A stretch of 32,991 nt of DNA. It comes from a bacterium. Its GTDB lineage: Bacteria > Verrucomicrobiota > Verrucomicrobiia > Limisphaerales > UBA11358. How positions within the stretch are numbered: the first letter of the stretch is position 1; every line of letters begins with the position of its first letter. Both the position numbers and the translations under genes were made by a program. The stretch lies in NCBI GenBank assembly GCA_021780905.1, contig JAJXXW010000032.1:1-32991 (forward strand). Direction: 5' to 3'. Below are positions 25,362 through 32,991 of the stretch, piece after piece. The notes under the pieces were generated by a model. The model ran no database searches. It was not told the origin of the DNA and was given only the letters and a program-made list of their open reading frames with translations.

Positions 25362-28300
25362 ATGTATGGATTCTTCAAGACTTCAGACATTTCCACGCCA
25401 AAAATTGCGCCGAATTTCTCTGCGGGTCGGTGTGGAAACCGCCGCCCGATCCTCCGGCGGCTTGGACTGATTGGGTTGTCACTGACGGCGGGGTTTTGTT
25501 TATCAGCGGCGAACAGTTTCGCGGCCAGCATCACTTGGGGCACGCCGGCGACCATCACCGGGGACACGGATGTGGCGACCAACGGCGTGGCGCTTTATGC
25601 TTATTATGTCCCCAGTAGCAGCGGCGGCGGCGGCGCGGTCACGGCGGTCAATGGTGTTTCCTTCACCGCGGTCTGGAATGTGAGCACATGGGGCGCGGGC
25701 GTGAGCTTATCCGGCTTGAACGGCACCTACTCTCCCTTCGGCGCTTTCACCAGCACCAACACGCCGTTCAGCAATTTAAGCAGCGCCTACAAGACGGTGC
25801 TGGCGGGTGCGGTTGATGCCACCGGCGGCACGGCGGCGACGATTACCCTGAATGGTCTGGTGATTGGCCATAATTATACGGTGCAATTTTGGGTCAATGA
25901 TCCGCGTGGTGGTTATGGCCGGACGGAAATCATTGGCAGCACTTCGGCCAAGTTGGTTTATGAATCGCCCAACGCGGCCGGCGGCGTCGGTGCCTATGCC
26001 ATCGGCACTTTTGTGGCGGACGGCACCAGCCAGTCGTTCACGATTACCGGCAACAACGCCACCAGCCCGTCCACCCAGCTCAACGCCATCCAAGTGCGCG
26101 ACAATGGCTATGTCGGCGCACAGGCGACCTATGTGCCGACGCGGTGGAATCTGGCGAAGTATCAGCCGGTGATCACGGACTCCACGAACGGGACGCAGAC
26201 GGCGGCCTACCTGACGGCTGGGTTCGTGGACGACAACAATTGTTGGGTGAGCGGGAACACGGGACCGCACTGGGCGCAGGTGAAGTTTCCGTTTCCGGTA
26301 ACGGTGGGCAGCGCCCAACTGGCGATGGGGCAGAACAATTCGTCGTCGCTGACGAATTTCTCAATTCAATACCTGACGAACGGCAACTGGGTGAACGTGC
26401 CCGGCGGGACCGTCTCGGGCAATGCGAACGTGGAGCGGAACGTCGTCTTCCCCTCGCCCATCACGGCGACATCCTTCCGGGTTTATGACTCGCAGGACAA
26501 CCCGATCCGCATCCGGCAGTTGGCGCTGTATCCGCCGAACGGGCCGGGCGGCTATCCGTTCGGGACGGATTTCAATATTGACCTGGCGCGCAAACAGCCG
26601 GCGTTCGCGACGACGAATACAACGGGCGGTTGGCCGCTGCTGGCGGCGGACGGGCTGGTGAACTCCACCTCGGCGTGGCAGACGACATTGATTGGCAGTA
26701 ATTCGCTGCTGATCAACTTGCAGTTCACGAACAAGATCGGGAGCGCGCATCTTTACTCGGGCATGAACGGAGTGTCGCCACTGTCTGATTTCGTGCTGCA
26801 ATACTGGACGGGCAGCGCGTGGGCGAACATCCCCGGCGGGAGTGTGTCGGGTAACAATTCGGGCGCGCTGGTGATTCTGTTCACGACGCCGGTAACGACG
26901 ACGAAAGTGCAGTTGGTGTTCACGAACAGCGGGACGAGCGCGGTGCAGGAGTTGTGTGTGTTTCCGGAGAACAGCAACGGCGGGTATCCGCTGGGAACGG
27001 GCATCGTGTCGAACACGCCGGTGGCGGCAAAGTATGACACTTACAGCGATTCTTTTTATTATTTGAGCAACTCCGCCACCGCATCCGTCGTGGTGGAGAG
27101 CAACGGGTTGCCGGGGATGGGGAACCTTCCGGCCTACAACTGGGCGAGCCAGACGAACGCCTGGCCGGGTCAGTATCAAGTGCTCTTGAATTATGATAAC
27201 GGGACGTATCGGCTGATCAACCGCAACAGCGGGCTGTGTCTGGCGGGGGCGCAGATGACGACGAACGCGGGGGCGGCGTTGGTGGACGAGACTTATTCCG
27301 CGCTGCCGGATCAGGACTGGTATTTGCAGACAGCGGATGGAATTAATTTTTCCTTGGTCAACCAATATAGCGGTTTGGCGGTGGACACGCAGGGCGGGGC
27401 GCTGGTGCAGAATGTCCCGACCAATTCCCCCTCCCAACTCTGGCAAATCTTCCCCGCCCAAATCTTCCCCAAAAAAGGCATGGCCGGGCCGGGCCTTAGT
27501 AATCCCACCATCTTCAACGCCGATTGGTGTTACACCTGGTGGTATTCGACCACCGTTACTTTCCCGTTTGGCTATAATTATTATCCGATGGATTTCGATG
27601 GTCATTATGATCGCAGCAGCACATTGGCCGGGAATCTTTTAGGCGCACAGCCCGGCTGGCGTGCCACTGGTTATTCGTTTAAGCTGCTCGGTTACAATGA
27701 GCCAGACAACGCGCGTCAGGGAACCATTGATGCCACCAATGGTGCCATTGCCTGGCTGAACGATCAAAATATGGATTTGCCGCTGGTCGGCCCGGCGGCC
27801 GCCAATGTGAACGGCACCTGGAATCCGATATTCTACGGTTACATCACGAATTGGGGCTGTCGGGTGGACTACCTGCCCGCCCACGAATACCCTGGCAACA
27901 ATTCGAGCGGATCGTCCAGCATCTGGATCAGCCCTTTGCAAACCGCCTATAATACTTACGGTATTCCCATGTGGATGACCGAATTTAGTGTGGTCGATTG
28001 GAGCGGCACTGGTAATTGGAACGAGGAGGATAATTACAACTCGTTGGCCGAATTTTTGTGGCGTGCCGAGCAGACTTCCTGGCTGCGCAAGTATTCACTG
28101 TTTCTTTTCCAGGCCAGCGCCAGCAGCCCGCTGGCGCCCAATCCATGGACGGCCACAACGCCCGCTCCAAACTCAAACTCGTTCGACACCAACGGCGTGA
28201 TGACGCCTTTTGGCGAGTTATATGGGGCGTGGGATGATGACGCGAATGTGGAAACCAACAAGGCGTATTACGCTTACAACAGCAGCACGCGCAAACACCT

Positions 28301-31300
28301 GTCCAACACGACCGGCTCCGCGGTGCCCAATGCCCAATCTATTCTGGTGCGGGACAGCTCCAGCCAGTGGACGCTCGTGCCGGCCGGCAGCGCCAATTCA
28401 TATTATCTGGTTTCCGCGTTGGACGGACGCGAACTCAGTTACAACGGCACCACGGTCACGCTGGCGGCGGCGGGCACCACGGGCACGGCCGTGCAGTGGT
28501 CGCTGGCATCCTATCAGTATGGCTGGTATTATCTGCAACACCCGGCCTCCGGCAAGGAACTGTCGCTGGCCTACAACAACTCGACCGGCGTCGCCACTTA
28601 CAGCATGGTGGCCAACACCACCACCGGCACTGCGGTTCAATGGCGTTTCATTGTGCCATACACTCCGGTTCCGGTCGTTTGGACGGGCGGTGCCAACGCT
28701 TCCTGGATGAATGTCACCAATTGGAATACACCGTTGGCGAATCCCAACATCAATCAACGTGGGAATTACAACGTGATCTTCAACGGCCAGTCCATCGCCA
28801 ACCTGGCGACGGTATTAAATTTTACCAATAATCCCGCCGTATCCAACAATTTCGCGGTATTCAGCCTCACGGTCAGCAATGTGCCCGGCCCGGTTTCGAT
28901 TGGCGCAACCAACCTGCTGGCGATTGCCAGTGGCATAGACCTGTCCGGAGCGAGCCAGGACCTGACCATCACCGCGCCGGTTTACATTGGCGTGGCCGAA
29001 GGCGGGGCTGGCCCCCAGTTCTGGACCGTCACCAATACGCGCACCTTGAGCATCAACGGCGGCGTGGCCGGCGTGGCCGCCCTGAACCTGGCCGGCGGCG
29101 GCACGGTGTTGCTTGGCGGAACCAATTCCTACACCGGCAACACCATTATCAACGCCGGCACGCTGACGATCAGCGGTTCGGGCAGCCTGGGCAGCGGCAA
29201 CTACGCGGCGGCCATTGCCGACAACGGCGTGTTTAATTACCACAGTTCGGCCAGCCAGGTTTTGTCGGGGAACATCACCGGCAGCGGATCGTTGACGGTG
29301 AATGCGCCGGGCACATTGACGCTCTCGGGTGCGAACAGTTACACCGGCAGCACGACGATCAGCGGTGGCACGCTGGCGTTGAGCGGGAGCGGTTCGCTGA
29401 GCAGCCCAAGCATCACGGTGGCGGGCGGGGGGATGTTGGATGTGTCGGGCCTGAACTTAACCTATGTCCTGGGCGGCACGTTGGCGAACAGCTCCGTGGG
29501 GGCGATGCTGGGCGGCAGCAACAATTGCAGTGCGGGCACGCTGTCGCTGGTGACCGACGGAGTGAACCCGGCCTTCATCCAAACCAACGGCATAATGACG
29601 CTTTCCGCCGGCACAGTGGTCACGGTGAACAACACTGCGGCGACCCTGGCCCCGGGGACCTATCCGTTGATCGCGGCGGCAACGACGGGCAACCTGGGTT
29701 CGGTGAGCGGTCCTTTGCCTGCAGTGGTGGCGGTGACGGGCAACGGGGCCGTGGGACCCGCATCCCTGCAAATTGACGCCTCGGGCAATTTGAATCTGGT
29801 GATAGGTAATTCAAGCCTTCAGGCCTGGAGTGGCGCCAACGGCACCGCTTGGACGACGGCTGGCAACTGGTTGACGGGAGTGACTCCCGGCGCGGGCAGT
29901 GATGTCTGGTTCAATGGTTTGTCCACGGCGAATCTGGCGACGGTGCTGAATGCAAATTTCAATATCGGGACGCTGAACGTGACAGCTCCCGGCGGGCCGG
30001 TGTCCATTGACGGGAGCGGCGGGTTGAATAGTTTGACGATCAGCAATGGCATCGCGATATCCACGGCCAGCCAGAATCTGACGATCACTGCGCCGGTGGT
30101 GCTGGCAACCAGCCAGACGTGGACGGTGACCAACGCGATCACATTGAGCGCCAACGGCGGTGTGTCCGGCAGCGCCAGCTTGAGCGTTGGCGGCGGGGGA
30201 ATGGTGGCGCTGGGCGGCACGAACACTTACACGGGAGCCACGACTATCAGCGCCGGCACGCTGACCATTAGCGGGACGGGCAACTTGGGCGCGGGCACCT
30301 ATGCGGGGGCCATCGTGGACAGCGGGGCGTTTAACGACAACAGTTCGGCCGGGCAGATTTTGGCCGGGATCATCTCGGGCAGCGGGTCGGTGGTGAACAG
30401 CGGTCCGGGCACGTTGACGCTCATCGCGACGAACACCTACACCGGGGCAACCGTCGTCAGTGGTGGCACGCTGACGATTGGCGGTGCGGGCAAGCTGGGC
30501 AACGGCAGTTATGCCGGTGCCATCGCCCTCTCGAACAATGCGACTTTGGAATACAGCAGCACCGCCGGGCAAACCCTCTCCGGCAATATCTCGGGCGCAG
30601 GCGCGCTCACGCTGGACACGGCGGCGGGCGGCACCACCTTGAGTTTGTCCGGCACCGGCAACACTTACGGCGGCACCACGACGATCAGCAATGCGAACCG
30701 GTTGAGTGCGGGCACGGCCAACATTTCGCCCAACACCACGTTCAACATCGTTGGCACCTCCAGCAGCGGCGGTCAGTTGTATGTCAACAGTGCCGGCACC
30801 GTCGCCAACAATTTGACCCTGTCTGGAGTGGGTTACAATGACTCGGGCAATTATGCTGGCGCGCTCCGCTTGACGAGCGGTGACACAGTGAGCGGCAGCA
30901 TTACCACCGTCTCAACTCCCAGCGCGCGGATTGGTTTCTTTGCCACGAGCGCCGGAAATTATGGCGAGACCATCACCAGCCAAATCACCGGGAGCGGCGG
31001 GATGGATTTTTATGGCTATTACGGATCCTTGACGGCCCCCGGAGGAGTGGCGGCAACCAACACCGTCACCCTAGCCAACACCGGGACACCGAACAACTAC
31101 ACCGGCAACACTTACATTGACAACAATTACACTGCCGCGGCCGGCTATGGCGGTCCCGACAACACCATCCTGCGACTCGGTGCCAGCGAGCAGATTCCCA
31201 ACGGTCCGGGCGCTGGCATTCTGTTGCTCGGCGGGTCGAACCCTGCCAATCTCAATCGCTCCTGCACGTTTGAACTGAACGCCTTCAACGAAACCGTCAA

Positions 31301-32222
31301 CGGCATTGGCACTCCCGTGCCGGGGCCTTTGGATAACTTCATTCAAAACACCGCCAGTGGTGCCTCGACGCTGACGGTGGGCGATGGGAACACGAGCAGC
31401 ACTTATGGGGGCACCATCCGGGATGGCGGCGTTGGCAGGACGCTGGCCTTGGTAAAAATTGGCAGCGGCACGCTGGCGCTTTCAGGAGTGAACACCTACC
31501 TGGGAACGACCACGGTCAGCGCGGGCACACTGGCGTTGAGCGGCGGCGCAATCCTTACGAACTCGGCGAGCATCGCGGTGGCCAGCAATGCGGTCTTGGA
31601 TGTATCGGGATTGAGCAGTCCATTCACGCTGGCGCAAGGGCTGGGCGGCCAGACGTTGAGCAACAGCGCGCCGGGGGCGATCCTCAACGGGACGAATAAT
31701 TGCGCTGCGGGCACGCTGTCGCTTGTGGCAGACGGGGTCAACCCGGCTTTTGTGCAGACCAACGGCACGATGACGCTTTCGACTGGCACCACAATCTTGG
31801 TCAACAACACGGGCTCACCTTTGTCCCTTGGCGCTCACCCGCTCATCGCGGCAGCCACGTCGGGCAATCCCGGATCGGTGACCGGCACGCTGCCTTCCGT
31901 CGTGGTTAACGGCCACGGCGCGGCCGGTCCGGTCTCCCTGCAAATCAACGGCTCGGGCGGTCTGGACTTGGTGGTGACGAGCGTGGTGCCGCCCACGCCG
32001 ATGATCAACCGCGTGGCGGCGGCGGGCGGCAATTTGATCCTGCAAGGCACCAATGGAGCCTCGTCGGGGACCTATTCGATCCTGACCACGACGAATCTGG
32101 CGTTGCCGCTTTCGAGCTGGACGACGAACGGCACCGGGGTATTCACGGCGGGTGGAGCGTTCAGCAATTCGGTTCCGATCACCGGAGGGGGGCAAGAGTA
32201 TTTCTTGATCAAACAGCCTTGA
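25362..32222 (+). CDS. giant secreted multidomain protein: discoidin-like, ricin-like, GH128-like and beta-strand repeat domains
   Basis: From ATG 25362 the protein has about 2286 residues. A signal peptide (RRPILRRLGLIGLSLTAGFC) leads to a beta domain (about 55-255). Two discoidin/F5-8C-like domains start near residues 260 and 407 (both with an NLA/DLARKQP-type beginning). A ricin-type lectin domain spans about 559-700. A GH128-like catalytic domain (about 704-970) has E780 in LLGYNEPDN and E874 in MWMTEFSVVDW. A second ricin-like domain lies at about 972-1100. Two blocks of autotransporter-associated beta-strand repeats follow, each opened by a start module (W1107, W1489) and closed by a cap module. 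The final 70 residues are the C-terminal module (YSILTTTNLALPLSSWTT, end YFLIKQP). Catalytic residues look intact. An in-frame ATG at 25266 is less likely. It probably binds and cuts glycans outside the cell. Confidence 0.93.
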   Translation: MYGFFKTSDISTPKIAPNFSAGRCGNRRPILRRLGLIGLSLTAGFCLSAANSFAASITWGTPATITGDTDVATNGVALYAYYVPSSSGGGGAVTAVNGVSFTAVWNVSTWGAGVSLSGLNGTYSPFGAFTSTNTPFSNLSSAYKTVLAGAVDATGGTAATITLNGLVIGHNYTVQFWVNDPRGGYGRTEIIGSTSAKLVYESPNAAGGVGAYAIGTFVADGTSQSFTITGNNATSPSTQLNAIQVRDNGYVGAQATYVPTRWNLAKYQPVITDSTNGTQTAAYLTAGFVDDNNCWVSGNTGPHWAQVKFPFPVTVGSAQLAMGQNNSSSLTNFSIQYLTNGNWVNVPGGTVSGNANVERNVVFPSPITATSFRVYDSQDNPIRIRQLALYPPNGPGGYPFGTDFNIDLARKQPAFATTNTTGGWPLLAADGLVNSTSAWQTTLIGSNSLLINLQFTNKIGSAHLYSGMNGVSPLSDFVLQYWTGSAWANIPGGSVSGNNSGALVILFTTPVTTTKVQLVFTNSGTSAVQELCVFPENSNGGYPLGTGIVSNTPVAAKYDTYSDSFYYLSNSATASVVVESNGLPGMGNLPAYNWASQTNAWPGQYQVLLNYDNGTYRLINRNSGLCLAGAQMTTNAGAALVDETYSALPDQDWYLQTADGINFSLVNQYSGLAVDTQGGALVQNVPTNSPSQLWQIFPAQIFPKKGMAGPGLSNPTIFNADWCYTWWYSTTVTFPFGYNYYPMDFDGHYDRSSTLAGNLLGAQPGWRATGYSFKLLGYNEPDNARQGTIDATNGAIAWLNDQNMDLPLVGPAAANVNGTWNPIFYGYITNWGCRVDYLPAHEYPGNNSSGSSSIWISPLQTAYNTYGIPMWMTEFSVVDWSGTGNWNEEDNYNSLAEFLWRAEQTSWLRKYSLFLFQASASSPLAPNPWTATTPAPNSNSFDTNGVMTPFGELYGAWDDDANVETNKAYYAYNSSTRKHLSNTTGSAVPNAQSILVRDSSSQWTLVPAGSANSYYLVSALDGRELSYNGTTVTLAAAGTTGTAVQWSLASYQYGWYYLQHPASGKELSLAYNNSTGVATYSMVANTTTGTAVQWRFIVPYTPVPVVWTGGANASWMNVTNWNTPLANPNINQRGNYNVIFNGQSIANLATVLNFTNNPAVSNNFAVFSLTVSNVPGPVSIGATNLLAIASGIDLSGASQDLTITAPVYIGVAEGGAGPQFWTVTNTRTLSINGGVAGVAALNLAGGGTVLLGGTNSYTGNTIINAGTLTISGSGSLGSGNYAAAIADNGVFNYHSSASQVLSGNITGSGSLTVNAPGTLTLSGANSYTGSTTISGGTLALSGSGSLSSPSITVAGGGMLDVSGLNLTYVLGGTLANSSVGAMLGGSNNCSAGTLSLVTDGVNPAFIQTNGIMTLSAGTVVTVNNTAATLAPGTYPLIAAATTGNLGSVSGPLPAVVAVTGNGAVGPASLQIDASGNLNLVIGNSSLQAWSGANGTAWTTAGNWLTGVTPGAGSDVWFNGLSTANLATVLNANFNIGTLNVTAPGGPVSIDGSGGLNSLTISNGIAISTASQNLTITAPVVLATSQTWTVTNAITLSANGGVSGSASLSVGGGGMVALGGTNTYTGATTISAGTLTISGTGNLGAGTYAGAIVDSGAFNDNSSAGQILAGIISGSGSVVNSGPGTLTLIATNTYTGATVVSGGTLTIGGAGKLGNGSYAGAIALSNNATLEYSSTAGQTLSGNISGAGALTLDTAAGGTTLSLSGTGNTYGGTTTISNANRLSAGTANISPNTTFNIVGTSSSGGQLYVNSAGTVANNLTLSGVGYNDSGNYAGALRLTSGDTVSGSITTVSTPSARIGFFATSAGNYGETITSQITGSGGMDFYGYYGSLTAPGGVAATNTVTLANTGTPNNYTGNTYIDNNYTAAAGYGGPDNTILRLGASEQIPNGPGAGILLLGGSNPANLNRSCTFELNAFNETVNGIGTPVPGPLDNFIQNTASGASTLTVGDGNTSSTYGGTIRDGGVGRTLALVKIGSGTLALSGVNTYLGTTTVSAGTLALSGGAILTNSASIAVASNAVLDVSGLSSPFTLAQGLGGQTLSNSAPGAILNGTNNCAAGTLSLVADGVNPAFVQTNGTMTLSTGTTILVNNTGSPLSLGAHPLIAAATSGNPGSVTGTLPSVVVNGHGAAGPVSLQINGSGGLDLVVTSVVPPTPMINRVAAAGGNLILQGTNGASSGTYSILTTTNLALPLSSWTTNGTGVFTAGGAFSNSVPITGGGQEYFLIKQP

Positions 32223-32251
32223 GGGAGGCGCGTCATTTGGTGGCGACGATT

Positions 32252-32638
32252 TAGAGCGTAGTATTAAATGAAACTATAGCCACATGAGGCAAACCAGTTG
32301 ATGGCGTCTTGGGCGGTGACGCCGGCCATGACGGCGGCGATGGCTTTCTGAAGTTCTGCTCCAGTGCGGGCTTCCGCACTCCGCAGGAACTGTTTGACCT
32401 TGCTCCCCATCTTCTCAATCGGGTTCAGATCCGGCGAATCAGCCGGCAAAAACCGAATCGATGTCCCGGCCTGTTCGATCCAGCGCAAGGTGGGTTCCTG
32501 CTTATGGGGCGAAAGATTGTCGTCCTCGTCGTAGGGGGCCAGAATCCGTTCCCGCAAATCCAGGGAGATGGTTTTCTTCATGCCCCAAGCCTGCCACACC
32601 CCAAACCAAACGGCTATAGTTTTATTTAATATGCTCTA
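32252..32638 (-). mobile_element. non-autonomous IS630-type element (internal deletion derivative)
   Basis: Inverted ends TAGAGCGTAGTATTAAAT... (32252-32281) and, read inward from the right, TAGAGCATATTAAATAAAAC... (32638-32612) agree over about 27 bases except for one 2-base gap and two substitutions. Both ends begin with TA, the target duplicated by IS630/mariner elements. Between them lies only a shortened transposase frame. The size is 387 bp compared with about 1.1 kb for complete relatives, so this is a MITE-like derivative. Confidence 0.8.
32264..32581 (-). pseudogene. internally deleted IS630-family transposase
   Basis: From ATG 32581 the frame reads MKKTISLDLRERILAPYDE, a normal IS630 N-terminus, then jumps directly to DNLSPHKQEPTLRWIEQAG and FLPADSPDLNPIEKMGSKVK, the C-terminal part of the DDE domain. 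The middle, with the rest of the helix-turn-helix region and the first catalytic aspartate, is missing. The second D (DNLSPHK) and the final E (PDLNPIE) remain. The usual tryptophan after PIEKM is glycine. The frame is still open to the normal end, but the product cannot be an active transposase. Confidence 0.85.
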
Positions 32639-32942
32639 GCGTGATGCCCAGCTTCCGGAGCGAAACCCAAACGGCGTTGTGGCTGACGTGAAAGACCGCC
32701 TTGATTTCGTGAAGCGTGGCGGCGGGCTGCTGGCGGACATGGGCGGCGAGTTTGGCGGGGTCGAGTTTGCGCCAGCCGCCCCAACTGGTCTTGGGGGCCA
32801 GCGTGTCTGTCTTGGCGGCGGCGAGATAGCGGTAAACCGAGCGGAGGCCCAGGGAATAACACTGGGCGGCCTCGGCCCGGGTGCCCCCGCCTCGAACAAA
32901 CTTCACCACCCGTTCACGCAAAGCCATCGTGTAGGCTTTCAT
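32622..32942 (-). pseudogene. IS630-family transposase, N-terminal part, interrupted
   Basis: From ATG 32942 the protein starts MKAYTMALRERVVKFVRGGG, and its helix-turn-helix regions are complete (EAAQCYSLGLRSVYRYLAA; LHEIKAVFHVSHNAVWVSLR). After LRKLGITL the frame enters the inverted end of the neighbouring 387-bp element and stops (EHIK, stop at 32622-32624). No DDE domain of this copy is found on the other side of the inserted element, so the distal half is lost. The outer end near 32966-32990 (inward TATAGTATTTCACATTGAAA) looks like its terminal repeat, cut by the window end. Confidence 0.82.
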
Positions 32943-32991
32943 GCCCACACCTTACCAACTATGCTGCCAATTTCAATGTGAAATACTATAT

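Noticed and set aside
26361..27605. A 414-codon minus-strand frame inside the giant gene
   Set aside because: It lies opposite well-defined discoidin-like and ricin-like domains and has a composition typical of antisense shadows.
19890..32222. CRISPR array or other DNA-level tandem repeat in the repeat-rich genes
   Set aside because: The repetition is at the protein level (degenerate beta-hairpins); there are no identical evenly spaced DNA repeats with unique spacers.

Overview
The window looks like chromosomal DNA of a GC-rich, didermal member of the Verrucomicrobiota, probably near the Pedosphaera/Limisphaera group. Pointers are two H-X9-DG type-IV pseudopilin-like proteins, giant secreted proteins built of autotransporter-associated beta-strand repeats, a lipid A gene of the LpxI type, weak or absent Shine-Dalgarno sequences, and a REP/RAYT element. 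This is inference from gene content; no 16S rRNA gene is present. There is no gene-free stretch longer than about 300 bases.

Region 1 (1-3300) is an A+T-richer block: a CFI-box-CTERM protein and an EVE-like protein (translationally coupled), then an SPFH/band-7 protein with a C-terminal GYF_2-like domain. In front of the intact SPFH gene lies the 5' stub of a second SPFH paralogue, cut off by a REP-associated tyrosine transposase whose two flanks are matching inverted REP pairs (REPINs). A solitary REP of the same type sits just before the next gene.

Region 2 (3309-12770) starts with a ROK sugar kinase and a convergent GT2 glycosyltransferase. It continues as a plus-strand glycan series: GT2 transferase, RmlD-like reductase, RmlC-like epimerase, NDP-hexose C-methyltransferase, left-handed-helix acetyltransferase (with its own good sigma70-type promoter) and a 927-residue YfhO-type membrane protein. 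Together they suggest synthesis of a branched, possibly acetylated deoxysugar for a surface polysaccharide.

Region 3 (12727-18781) is more housekeeping: a Nif3-type metal protein overlapping the YfhO gene tail to tail, a small orphan histidine-kinase H-box protein, lpxI with a conserved-looking unknown gene, a secreted protein of unknown function, and 6-phosphogluconate dehydrogenase.

Region 4 (18941-32222) is the most unusual part. Two H-X9-DG pseudopilin genes alternate with large secreted beta-repeat proteins (1095 and about 2286 residues). A stand-alone Tat-exported GH128-like glycosidase stands directly before the giant protein, which carries the same catalytic fold in its middle, flanked by discoidin-like and ricin-like binding domains. 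The two beta-repeat proteins share start modules, cap modules and a C-terminal ~70-residue module, which is also found on the secreted protein at 15559. I regard this as a candidate surface-display and glycan-attack system with a common C-terminal sorting module.

Region 5 (32252-32991) holds IS630-family debris: a TA-bounded, internally deleted, non-autonomous element inserted in a second, truncated IS630 transposase gene.
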